The notes beneath the pieces were generated by a model that did not search any database, was not told the origin of the DNA, and was given only the letters and a program-made list of their open reading frames with translations. Below are positions 24,219 through 34,330 of a stretch of DNA of 64,000 nt, one piece after another (position 1 is the stretch's first letter; each line of letters starts with the position of its first letter). This stretch comes from Liopterus haemorrhoidalis (taxonomy: Eukaryota > Arthropoda > Insecta > Coleoptera > Dytiscidae): NCBI GenBank assembly GCA_963971575.1, contig OZ020611.1, forward strand, positions 2,294,001 to 2,358,000, written 5' to 3'. The position numbers and the translations under genes are program-made.

Positions 24219-24941
24219 TGTCACGCCTAGGTTGGTTTTGGGGGGTTTGTATGAATAAAAGAATATAAATTCTATATACTAATTTATTAATAGGAATAAA
24301 AGAATACAATTTATAATTACTACAATACTGGCCACGCCAGATTAAGGGTGTACTAATTAGATAACACCTTATTACAATACAAGTTGATACACAAATCGAT
24401 AAATCGTTGTCGTACAACAATGAAATTAAAGTATCGAGACTGAATTTATCACTCTGTATACCGACAAATTATAATGAACAATTCATAGCATAATAATAAT
24501 TAGTCCCTATCATTGGACAAACAATAATAACTTAAAATAAGGGCTCTAGGTAGGGCTTAGGTACAACCTAGTGACACAATAATTGAATTAACTAATTAAT
24601 TCCGGATCGTAAGAGTTTTACTTAAATGGAATAAATTCCATTAAAGTTGTGAGACACATCTGGAGCAAATACAAAAATATAATTTTAATCTGTACTTACA
24701 TAACCACGGCTTTGTAGGCCCATTGTTGGTAAATGCACAATTGGTAATAGTCACAAGAGTACTGATTACTAATTACTACTTCTTACTTAATTATTCTTTA
24801 AGAACTTTTAGTTCCTTATATATGAAATATATAAAAACAATCCGTGGAAGACTTTCATGACAAGAGTTACGTGTTAAAACACGGGTCAGTTTAGTGCATA
24901 GTAAGTTATTCCTAAGATGTGGATGCCCTGTGTTCGTGACA
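24219..24941 (+). mobile_element. possible solo LTR
   Basis: Starts TGTCACG and ends CGTGACA, the TG...CA form with inverted ends expected for an LTR. It contains TATATAAAAAC near 24828. The flanks ATAT (24215-24218) and ATCT (24942-24945) would be a 4-bp duplication with one change. No coding part. It could also be a TIR element. Confidence 0.45.
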
Positions 24942-25180
24942 ATCTGATAATATATAAATTAACTAAATTTGTAAATTAACAGAGTTGTATTTAGTTTAAT
25001 TTGTATTTAAATTCATTTATAATAATATTTAAATTATTTCATATATTTGACAATATAAAAAAATATATGAAAATAATTAGTGTATGGTTTCTTTTGCACG
25101 TTTATTGTATTCTGTCAATTAAAATACTCAATAAAGAATAGTTTACAATAAAATAAGCTAAATGTTATTTATAAAAATAA

Positions 25181-26314
25181 CACTGCCCAACAAAATAATT
25201 TTTTTATCTTGATGACGGAAAAGTAAGAACTGATTTTGGATATTTTTGATGTGTTGATTCCAAAAATACCTGACTTTTTTTCGTAGCAGCTCTAGTTTTT
25301 GAAATACAGACTAATTGATTTTAGTTTTTATCTAAAAACGGTAAACTTCCTCCTTGGACAGCAAACATCCATATACAAAATATCCTTGTTTTTTATTTCT
25401 TTGGGACAGCAGAGCTAAGGATCAGCACTGGGTTAACAGAAATTGGGTGATTTCCATTAAGAAATGTCATAATTCAAGAAAAACAAAACGTTGTCAACGA
25501 ACCTTTGGTTGCGAGGGAGAAAATTATGTTTCCACCCTTGCATATCAAGTTTGGGTTTATGTAGCAATTTTTGAAGGCTTTAAATCGAGATGGATTTTGT
25601 GTAGGTTACTTGACACGTAAATTTCCTGGGAATAACGCTGAAAAACTGAAAGCCAGAATATTTGATGGTCCTCAGATAAGGCAACCTACTGAAGATCCAC
25701 AATCCAACCGCATCAATGAACGAAATTGAATCTAATTCTTGGTGTTCATTTATTCAAGTAGTACAAAATTTTCTTGCAAATCATAAGGCAGAGAATTAGT
25801 GGAAAATATGCTTTCCAACTTTAATATTCTCGGTTGTATTATGACCACTTACCCAAAACCTAGGTGATTTTAGTGTAGAACCGGGGGAAAGATTCCATCA
25901 GGACATAAAACTATGGAAGATAGATATCAAGGAAGATAAGATATCCACATGATGGCCTACTACTGTTGGAATCTTCAGAAATACTGTTCTGGTAAATTCC
26001 ATGCTAGAAAGTCGTACAAAAGAACATTTTTAAGTGATAAGTGATGAATGTATATTTATATACTTTGTGAAATAAATACCTTACTTTGTCTCTTTTGTGT
26101 TTCTAACTGACAGTTGGAGCAAATAGTAACGGTAATAACGTGAAAAATACACAACTTAAGAAATAAAAAAAATTATTGTAAAAAAGGCCAATATAGAATA
26201 TCTCAAAAACTAGATCTGATAGACCAAATCTGACGGCTATTTTGGATTCTGTGCTTAAAAATTACCTAGAGACAGTTAAAAACTCGCAGGCACCAAAATG
26301 TCTGTTGGGCTGTA
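25181..26314 (+). mobile_element. CACTA/EnSpm-like element, copy 2 (decayed)
   Basis: Ends CACTGCCCAACAAAAT and, inverted, GTTGGGCTGTA, flanked by TAA on both sides (25178-25180, 26315-26317). The relic ORF inside is the same family as that at 29922-30644. CACTG ends with 3-bp target duplications are the CACTA/EnSpm pattern. Confidence 0.65.
25340..26045 (+). pseudogene. decayed copy of the conserved arthropod ORF (CACTA-like)
   Basis: Many frameshifts and stops, but the order of blocks is clear: FLLGQQ, WDSRAKDQHWVNRNW, GPQIRQPTEDP, QNFLANHKAEN, NLGDFSVEPGERFHQDIK and a final ARKSYKRTF. These match the better copy at 29922-30644 block for block. Confidence 0.75.
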
Positions 26315-26479
26315 TAATCAATATTTGAAAAAAACAATAATAATAATATGCAGATTTATGTACAGAATTGTAAAGAATGAAAAAACCAAAAAACAAATGC
26401 TAATAGAGAGTATGATCTACACGTTGGTTGATCGCAGCTCTACATCTGCTATTCATGGACAAAATAACATAGACGTCTT

Positions 26480-27190
26480 CTTGAGGTAACTGCCCATTCT
26501 GCTCTTAGAAGCTCTCCGAATCTAAAATTATCGTGGATGTTATCCATATGTGGAGTAATTCTCCTCTTAAGCATGTCCCAAACATGTTCAATCGGATTTA
26601 GATCCGGTGACTGTACTGGCCATGGTATCGCATCAATTCCTTCGTTATCCAGCCAGTTCGTTACAATTCACGCAACATGTGGCCAAGCATTATCCTGGGC
26701 AAGATGAAACTGAACATCAACAGCACCACGAAATGGACGCATAATAGGTTGAAGAATATTATCCAAATATTGCTGTGCTGTTAAAAATCCATTGGGAATA
26801 ACGAGATCAGTTCTACCGCCAATGTTTATCCCACTCCATGCCATAACAGTACCACCTCTGTAACTGTGAACTTCCTGGACGTGCCTCAAACATTCCAAAT
26901 TACCGGATCTTCTCCATACCATTTTTCGACGAGAATCTGGATGAATTCCAAATCTGGATCAGTAAACAAAACTGTAGCCCATTCATTATCACACCAATAT
27001 TGAAAATTGTGACACCAAACTAATCTTGCTCTGCGATTGCGTCTAGAGAGGGGTTTACATCTGATTGGTCGTCGAGATAGAATATTAGCTTCATGAAGAC
27101 GATTTTTTACAGTATCGCGACTAACGGTTAAGTTATGCGCTCGCTGTAACTCCCTTAATAATTCGGATGCTGTAATAATACATGTACATG
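26480..27190 (-). pseudogene. Tc1-like transposase pseudogene
   Basis: Minus-strand frames give an N-terminal segment RDTVKNRLHEANILSRRP, a stretch LVWCHNFQYWC, then VMAWSGINIGGRTDLVIPNG, LAQDNAWPHVA around the second Asp, and SPDLNPIEHVWDMLKRR around the third acidic residue. Frameshifts break it near 26930 and 26670. Terminal repeats were not found. Confidence 0.85.
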
Positions 27191-27373
27191 TACACTTAAC
27201 GGTCTAAACAAGTAGGAAGATTAAAAAATGTCCGCTAAATTGAAACATATTCAATGTTGTATTTTAACTATTGATTTTATTTTTTTAACTATTTATCTAT
27301 TTATTTTTTAACTATTTATCTATTTATTTTTTTAACATTTTATTAACAATTTTTATATACTTTTTATATTTTA

Positions 27374-27907
27374 AAAATTGATGTGAAGTGTGAATATTCA
27401 CACATTTCAGGGTTTCGCAGGTATATAATAAGTGAAGGCGGTATGCTGAGTGTGTAGGACAAATTTTACTTTGTAGTAATCACGGCAAAATGAACGATAT
27501 TTTTAATATAATTTATAGTCTGTTAATCATATAATAAGACTGGTTATTAAATTTACGCTCATAAAAATTAAATACAACATTTGTCAAAATATAACTAGAA
27601 TTTTGACAAAATAATTTCAACATTATAAAAATGCAAAAAAAAAATTGATGTGAAGTGTGAATATTCACACATTTCAGGGTTTCGCAGGTATATAATAAGT
27701 GAAGGCGGTATGCTGAGTGTGTAGGACAAATTTTACTTTGTAGTAATCACGGCAAAATGAACGATATTTTTAAAATAATTTATCGTCTGTTAATCATATA
27801 ATAAGACTGGTTATTAAATTTACGCTCATAAAAATTAAATACAACATTTGTCAAAATATAACTAGAATTTTGACAAAATAATTTCAACATTATAAAAATG
27901 CAAAAAA
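27374..27907. repeat. tandem duplication of 267 bp at the element's 3' end
   Basis: The two units begin AAAATTGATGTGAAGTGTG and are nearly identical over their length, including CACGGCAAAATGAACGATAT. The duplication is therefore recent. Confidence 0.9.
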
Positions 27908-28481
27908 AAAACAGAAAAAATAAAATTCACTCCGTACTCGAACTCGAAACCCTTCGTTTTCCAGCCAGTTTAAGAGTGCTCTAACGCATGTAGCCATCGC
28001 ACGCCATGCATGTGAGTGTCTTACATTGGTATAACTTTTGTACTTTGTGAACCAAAAACCACAAAAAATGCGTTATTTTCCAAAATCATAATCTGATCAA
28101 AAATTCCTGTTGTATTATTTCGGTTCACACCAATATACATTACTTAGAATTTTTTTAGATTTTTAGTTTAAACCATCTGGGCTACAGGGTGTGGGACAAA
28201 ATTTTTTTTGCACATTTTTGGCAAAAATCGCGTCAAAATAATTTATTTTGCAAAAATAAAAATTTTATCGTTAATCCACGTACTAAGGGCTTTCATTTGA
28301 TACCCTACTCAGAATTTAAAAAATATATTTTTGTTTTCGATGAGCACATATTTGTTTATATTTTTAGGGGGTATGTTTTTTAGATGTTTTAGTATTTTTC
28401 CTATGTGCGGGTCAAGGAGTTGTATAAGCATGCCAAATTTCAACTCTCTAGGTTTAGCCGTTCGGCTACAATTTTTACCGA

Positions 28482-28512
<31 letters not shown>

Positions 28513-28567
28513 GTCGACAAAATGACGGTATAAGGGTTTTTTGGTCATACCTACAAAACCCTAAAAA
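27374..28567 (-). mobile_element. DINE-1/Helentron-like element, copy C (minus, with duplicated end)
   Basis: The minus-strand start AGGGTTTTGTAGG lies at about 28567, followed by a (GTCT)n tract at about 28486-28511 and the conserved body. The tRNA-like segment (about 27925-28010) includes a box B-like GGTTTCGAGTTCGAG. The 3' end with its hairpin is present twice in tandem, 27374-27640 and 27641-27907. Confidence 0.78.
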
Positions 28568-29595
28568 TGATTCAGAGAAGAATCGAAACTAGTAAGCAAA
28601 TAAATATGTTTTAACTATTTGACAAGAAAACGTAGTTTTATTAGACCGATACCCCAAAAAATTAATACTTATCCAAACCATTTAATACGGTCAAAGAATC
28701 TATTTATACAAATTAAATGTATAATAACCCATATATTTTCATATTTTTTGCAATATCCCTAGACTTTTCCGATATGTTTATTAATAAATTTGAAACCAAA
28801 TTTGAGATTTCATTGGAGGAAGACGCAATAAAAGCAACAAAATGTTAAAAAGCAATAGTTTCTTTGGTTGAATGCTTTATTTTATACAGCAAATGACTTC
28901 CATATGTTTTCCATTTGGTTTGATGTATTTATAATCGGAAGATTCCATTATTATTCATCGCTTTACTTCATATTGGTTTTCGAATACGATAATTATAGAC
29001 GCGATCAGTGGCGGAACACTGTCTCAAATATTCCAGAATATCGCTTCTCTAAATATATAAAAGGGAACGTCTGTCTGTCTGTATATTACCCAAAACTCGA
29101 AAACGGCTTAACCAAATTTGTTGCGAATTTCTCCAGCATATTGAAGATTTATCTAGAAACATTTTAAGCTATATATAATCGATAAGACGGTTATCTACGG
29201 AGCACAGTAATACGGGATAAATAAATAAAATGTTGCTATTTTCGATTCCATTCTTTAAATAATTTCGGTTAACATCCTTATTTCGTTTTCGCTTTGTTCT
29301 CAGTCCGTGTCCAAATCACTTTATTATCGCATTATCTGTGAAGCGCATAAATGTTGCAGTTGGTCGAACTATGCCCTAGTTAATTGGGTGGGTCTTGTGT
29401 TAAGTGCCTGGATTTGAGCCACATAAACAGTGAGGGCTATACTTAGAACTACTTAACACTGTCGATGGATCACTAAATCACTTATATGTATGTCGCATTT
29501 TAACGCACCATCAACTCGCGCATTTAAATACCTGCCTCTCTCAGCCAACTCTTGCAATTCACATTCATTTCCGTGCCATTTTAAATGGGGAAATA
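28568..29595. other. noncoding interval
   Basis: No recognisable exon. A 99-codon frame at 28868-29167 has no domain and crosses repeat-like sequence (GTCTGTCTGTCTG). Positions 28745-28768 share a short repeat with 24195-24217. Confidence 0.35.
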
Positions 29596-29598
29596 TTA

Positions 29599-30937
29599 AA
29601 CTGGTCAACACAATTTTTGCTGACTTACATCTAAGACTTGTTTCTTACTAATTTGGTGCTGCTGAACTCAAATATCACATCAGTTTTTGCGTATCACATC
29701 AGATTTTTGCTCTACAACAAATACATATTTTCGGCCAAATAATGCTTCTATCGTTTAATTTTAGACGTCGATACTGTAATTGGTACAATTTTAGCGAACA
29801 ATAAGGACTAAATAATTAGAAAATATTCTTAAAATTTTATTTATAGTTAAAGAAAGAAAATGAGAACAGTTTTAATTACATTTTAATGCATTGGAGTGTT
29901 AAAATAAAAATACAAAATAATTTAAGGATTAAATGGTCGTTTGTAAGATCTTCTGGAGTGCACCATTCCCGATAAGTCTCTTTCAATACTCCAACAGTAG
30001 TCAGCCATCATGTGAGTATCCCACCTTTCTTGATAACTTTTCTCCATCTCTTTTAAATCCTGATGGAAAAGTTCACCCTGTTCATCACGAACATCTCCAA
30101 GATTGACAAGAAATTTGTCAAGATGACTGTTTAAAAAATGAAGTTTCACGCTCATGTTGCACCCAAGATGATGATAATTTTCAATCAAATTTTCAACGAC
30201 CACCACATAGTTTTCGGCTTTTTTATTCCCAAGAAAATTTTTGATGAGCGCCACGAAAGACTGCCATGCATTCTTCTCCATACCATCCATATGTACAGTG
30301 AAATATGGATCATTCACTAGTTTTCTAATTTGTGGTCCGTCAAAAATGCCAGCTTTTAGTTTCTCATTACTGAGACTTTGAAATGTTTCAGATATATATT
30401 TGAAACAGTCACCATTTTTGTTCAACGCTTTTACAAACTGCTTCATTAGACCCAGTTTAATATGAAGAGCGGGGAAAATGATTTTTGTTCGCTCCACCAA
30501 AGGTTCGTGTATTATGTTTGGGTCTCCAACATTTAAATCTATTCTCACCGGACAATTTTTTTGAGGCCAATGCTTATCTCTTGCTTGGCTGTCCCACAAA
30601 CACAAAAAAACATGGATATTTTGTAAATCCAGCTTGTTGGCCAAGTAAAAAGTTTACCTGTTTAAGTTTTTAAGTTATAAAACTCTATAACAAGTACCTG
30701 CATGTAAGGCGTTCCTACGAAATATATTGGACAACAAGAACGAAATTGAAATTAAAGTAGACGTATATCAGAACGTGAAAAGGTGAAAAAAGTCAAAATA
30801 CCATAGAACAAAAATATGACGTGATAAGCAGTAACTGTTAACATTTTTGATAAAAAAAATGTTAAAATTAGTTAAAAACAAGTATCAGAGCTAAGTCAGC
30901 AAAAAAAAAAATAAATAAATAAATTTGTTGACCAGTG
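29599..30937 (-). mobile_element. CACTA/EnSpm-like element, copy 1
   Basis: Ends AACTGGTCAACA on the left and TGTTGACCAGTG on the right are inverted repeats. TGCTGACTTA inside the left end is matched by TAAGTCAGCA on the right. TTA flanks both sides (29596-29598, 30938-30940). 1339 bp; carries the 240-codon ORF. Confidence 0.72.
29922..30644 (-). CDS. conserved arthropod repeat protein, C-terminal half (CACTA-like transposase part)
   Basis: 240 codons open from the first ATG. Blocks in order: LCLWDSQARDKHW (13-25), PALHIKLGLMKQFVKALN, GIFDGPQIRKLVNDPYF, AWQSFVALIKNFLGNKKAENY, HFLNSHLDKFLVNLGDVRDE, GELFHQDLKEMEKSYQERWD, MMADYCWSIERD, and a basic end. I recall this protein from many arthropod genomes as an uncharacterised repeat family; no function is established. 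The first dozen codons are out of frame: a one-base change in an A run near 30601-30607 hides FLLGQQAGFTKYPC just upstream, which fits the family and the second copy. A GD...KYPC..C arrangement in the family recalls CACTA (TNP2-like) transposases; that link is inference, supported by the TIRs. It is an incomplete, probably inactive copy. Confidence 0.7.
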   Translation of the reverse strand: MANKLDLQNIHVFLCLWDSQARDKHWPQKNCPVRIDLNVGDPNIIHEPLVERTKIIFPALHIKLGLMKQFVKALNKNGDCFKYISETFQSLSNEKLKAGIFDGPQIRKLVNDPYFTVHMDGMEKNAWQSFVALIKNFLGNKKAENYVVVVENLIENYHHLGCNMSVKLHFLNSHLDKFLVNLGDVRDEQGELFHQDLKEMEKSYQERWDTHMMADYCWSIERDLSGMVHSRRSYKRPFNP

Positions 30938-31014
30938 TTACTTAACGAAATATTTTAGGAAAATATTTCCCACTTCTGTAAAACCTTTAATTACTTTGGA
31001 GTATATAATAGACT

Positions 31015-31800
31015 ACTTCTCTTGAAAACTGATGAAACTTGAAATATGACAAGTATAGTCAGCATTATACATTTCTCGTGAAAACTGATATAAGTTGAAA
31101 TATGACATGTTTGGTTAGCATTATAAATTTCTCGTGAAAACTGATGAAAGTTGAGATGACATGTTTAGTCAGCATTATAATTTTCTCGTGAAAACTGATG
31201 CAAGTTGAAATGACATGTTTGGAAAGCATTATACATTTCTCGTGAATACTGATGAAAGTTGAAATATGACATGTTTGATCGGTATTATAAATTTCTCGTA
31301 AAAACTGATGATAGTTAATAATAATAATAATAATAAAACACTTTATTAGTTATTTATAAGAAAATACAAACAAATATTTTTTTTTTTTTACAAATTGAAA
31401 TATGAAATGTTTAGACAACATACATTTCTCGTGAAAACTGATGAAAGTTGAAATATGACATGTTCGGTCGGCATCAGGGGCGCACACAAGGGGGGTCCAA
31501 GGGGTTCGGACCCCCCCTCGTACCCTGAGAAAGGAGAACTTTTTTATTGCTCTTTATTTAAAATTTAAAAGAGAGGACCTTTTTTTTGCTCTTCACTTAC
31601 AATTTAGAAGGGAGAATCTTTTTTTTGCTCTTCACTTGAAATTGAAATTTTGTCCTGTGTTTATAAAAATTATGTGTTATTGGACCCCCCCCCAAGCAAA
31701 ATACTGTGTGCGCCCCTGGTCGGCATTATAAATTTCTCGTGAAAACTGATTTAACTTGAAATATGCCATGTTTGCTCAGCATTTTAAATTTTTCTTAAAG
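31015..31800. repeat. minisatellite, about 57-bp units
   Basis: About ten units with TTTCTCGTGAAAACTGATG, AAGTTGAAATATGACATG and AGCATTATA. The array is broken by an (ATA)n LINE-tail-like piece with TTATTTATAAGAAAATACAA at 31317-31395 and by a hAT MITE at 31475-31718. Confidence 0.85.
31475..31718. mobile_element. hAT-type MITE inside the minisatellite
   Basis: Ends CAGGGGCGCACACA and TGTGTGCGCCCCTG, flanked by GTCGGCAT on both sides (31467-31474, 31719-31726). 244 bp. The inside holds repeats of a GAGAAC/CTTTTTTTGCTCTTCAC block. Confidence 0.92.
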
Positions 31801-32424
31801 TTGAAAAGAGTTCATTTTATATTAGAAATGTCACGTGTTCCTACAAAATCCTGAAATTTGTGAAAATTCACATTTCTCCTCAACTTTTACGGTAAAGGTC
31901 AACGAAAATAGTTAAATAAACTATAAAAGTTTAAAGAAAAACTTTGATATTACAAAAACTAAATAAAAATAAAATTGTGTAATGGGAGCAAAACAATATT
32001 TTACGAAATGAAATATAAACGTATAAATTAGTGTCTGTGTGTCTGTGTGTCTGTGTGTTGTGTGTCTGTGTGTGTTGTGTACGCTTTGATTTGGTGTCTA
32101 AAAATGTTGCCAAATATTATAAACGTAGGCGAGTTATGGATATTTTGAGACACTAGTACTCATGTATATTTGAATGCTACATAGTTTTTCAGTGTTATTT
32201 ATCAACTGTATCTCATCATATTCTTAGAATTTTTGTCATCTGAAAACTTTATTTTTAAACTCATTTCGTTTGGCCTTTAAAATCATGATTTGCAAAATAT
32301 AATTTTGCAATTGTGTTATATTTTGTAAAGTTCTTTTTAAAAAAATGGTTTGCAAAATAATTACAACATTGGATGGTGACTAGTACGCCCATCAGAAACT
32401 ATAATCGCCAACTTCTCATTTTTG
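31801..32424. other. noncoding interval with TG-rich simple repeat
   Basis: GTGTCTGTGTG repeats at about 32031-32078. The DINE-1-like end word TGTGAAAATTCACAT occurs at 31860-31874. No gene. Confidence 0.45.
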
Positions 32425-33215
32425 TGTGTAATACTTAGCTTCAATAATATAAAATCTGATCCTCTTCCAGTAAATATCGGTGTTCCTCAAGATTCCGTTC
32501 TAGGCCCGTTATTATTTCTAATTTTTAATAATGATTTTCCCTTATCAATAAAGATCGAAAGATCGAAAGCTGATGATACTACATTAATTGTTAGATCTAA
32601 TGACCTAGAGTAAGCACTGTCTAGTAGTAACGAATTTATAAGTCAAGCTAAAATGTGGTTCAATGCCAATGGACTATTACTAAATGAAAATAAAACTCAG
32701 CAGCTAGTAACAAATTTTAAACATCATATATTCAATAACTCACTTTCCTTTAAATTCTTAGGTATCCATGTTGATCCGACTCTCTAATGGGATCAGCATG
32801 ATACCCATCTCTAAAATAAATTATGCAGTATCATATATTTATTTCGAAATTTAGCGAATTCGGTATCGGAGCATGTTATGCGAGTAGCTTATTTCTCACT
32901 TTTCTAGTCTCAGATCGCTTATGCACTATTAGCATGGAGACATTCGCCCGCTGCAGAAAGAGTTTTCTCCTTGCTACGCAGAGCGCTCAGAATCATTGCT
33001 GGTTTATCCTATAGAGCCTTTACTAAATACTTTACTAAATTAAAAATCATGACTTTACCCTCACTTTATATATATTATTGCTTCTTGTTAGCTTATAAAA
33101 ACTTATGCGATACTTTTGAACAAATTCATAATTTTAATACAAGGAATAAAAATAAGATTCATCCACCATTTTTAAGATTAACTAAATATAAAAATAGCAC
33201 CAACTATTATTCTTA
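32425..33215 (+). pseudogene. LINE reverse transcriptase, left part (split by the LTR element)
   Basis: Plus-strand frames keep GVPQDSVLGPLLFLIFNND, KADDTTLIVRS (first residue of the usual YADD changed), FLGIHVDPTL and the C-terminal LRRALRIIAGLSYR region. Several frameshifts. The piece continues after the LTR element at 39073. Endonuclease and 5' RT are missing. Confidence 0.85.
33212..33215. repeat. target site duplication CTTA, left
   Basis: CTTA here and at 39069-39072 exactly flank the LTR element; 4-bp duplications are usual for Ty3/gypsy integrases. Confidence 0.88.
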
Positions 33216-33451
33216 TGTAGCGAACGGACTTTTTGTAGAGACTGTACGTCTATGTGTCTGTGGTAAGGGAGACGGACATACGGGCGTGGGGGAAGTATAC
33301 GTGTGTGTACTGCGAACATTAGTTAGTTGTTCGTCGGCAGCGGTTATGGACTGTGTTATTGTGACTATAGACTGTTAACGTGACTCTGTTATGTAATGAT
33401 AAATTGTTATATACCTGTAATTACTTAAATTGAATAATAAAATACGCTACA
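33216..33451 (+). repeat. 5' LTR (236 bp)
   Basis: TGTAGCG...CGCTACA, so it has 5-7 base inverted ends. TTATATA lies at about 33398 and AATAAA at 33436-33441. Reads as identical to 38833-39068. Confidence 0.95.
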
Positions 33452-33452
33452 T

Positions 33453-33470
33453 TGGTGGCGGCGGTGAGAT
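33453..33470 (+). promoter_or_regulatory. putative primer binding site
   Basis: TGGTGGCGGCGGTGAGAT begins one base after the LTR. TGG pairs with the CCA end of a tRNA. I cannot match the rest to a known tRNA 3' end from memory. Confidence 0.5.
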
Positions 33471-33538
33471 AACTGCCGTAAGTTCAGTGTGTTTTTGTAA
33501 CTGAAGTTTGTTTCGTAAGTGAAGTTTGTACCGGAAAG

Positions 33539-34330
33539 ATGGCGGATGTCATAACATGTGCGAAGTTTTCAACTGGTAACTGGGACGAATGGGCACAAAG
33601 TTTTGAGGCATTCGCCTTGTTAAAAGACTGGGATGATGTTAAAAAGGTAATAGCATTACCACTATTCGTAGATGGCCCAGCTAAACAGGCATTTCAAGGT
33701 CTGAGTCAAGAACAAAAAGCTACATGGGCCACGTTACGCGACTCATTGTCCTGTGTATTCCGTCGCGAGGAGGGGGACTTTGAGAAAGAGTTCCTGGCGC
33801 GCCGTCAGATTGCAGGAGAAACTATCGCTACGTTTGCCGCGGCTTTAAAATATTTAGGCGAACTAGCCTTTCCCGAGCACAGTACAGCTACTAGGGAAAA
33901 ATTGCTACTAAAGCAATTTCTGTCGGGCATTGATGTGCAAGTAGCGGAGGAAGCGGCGCGACACAATCCTATCTCCCTTAGTGTCGCCGTTGAAAAGGCT
34001 CAAGCAGCGATAAAAGTACAGCGAACTATAGCGGAGATCCGCAAGTCTCAACAGGGGAACGTCGTCCAAACAGTAGCCCTGGCCGCAGTGACTGAAGATT
34101 CGCAACGGATGGATCGACTGGAGAAATCTGTCGGTGATCTGGCAGCGTCTATAGAGAAACTTAGAGTAGCTGGACAAGACCAGACTGCCGACAATAGTCG
34201 AGATAACAATCGCGTCCGGTGGCGCTCTCCTTCCCCACGACGGGAAGAAGCACGGTGTTACTTGTGTAAGAGGCGCGGACATTTTAAGAATAACTGTCCA
34301 GATGCTCGGGCTAAGAGGTCGGGAAACTAA
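33539..34330 (+). CDS. gag: gag polyprotein of the Ty3/gypsy element
   Basis: 263 residues. The first about 160 residues form a helical capsid-like part (begins FSTGNWDEWAQSFEAFAL; SFEAF/W-rich retrotransposon Gag type). An alanine-rich possible coiled coil follows (145-205), then a basic RVRWRSPSPRR stretch and one CCHC zinc knuckle, C240-x2-C243-x4-H248-x4-C253, for binding genomic RNA. The ATG lies 87 bases after the LTR. The stop TAA overlaps the pol ATG by one base (TAATG). Gag would assemble the particle and package RNA and the Pol products. Confidence 0.93.
   Translation: MADVITCAKFSTGNWDEWAQSFEAFALLKDWDDVKKVIALPLFVDGPAKQAFQGLSQEQKATWATLRDSLSCVFRREEGDFEKEFLARRQIAGETIATFAAALKYLGELAFPEHSTATREKLLLKQFLSGIDVQVAEEAARHNPISLSVAVEKAQAAIKVQRTIAEIRKSQQGNVVQTVALAAVTEDSQRMDRLEKSVGDLAASIEKLRVAGQDQTADNSRDNNRVRWRSPSPRREEARCYLCKRRGHFKNNCPDARAKRSGN

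Noticed and set aside
28868..29167. 99-codon frame as a gene
   Set aside because: No domain, no splice context, and it includes repeat-like GTCT words.
31015..31800. CRISPR-like array
   Set aside because: Units are contiguous diverged repeats without unique spacers, in a eukaryotic genome.
32971..33378. 135-codon frame crossing the LINE and 5' LTR
   Set aside because: Chimera of LINE sequence and LTR; the LTR part also recurs at 38860.
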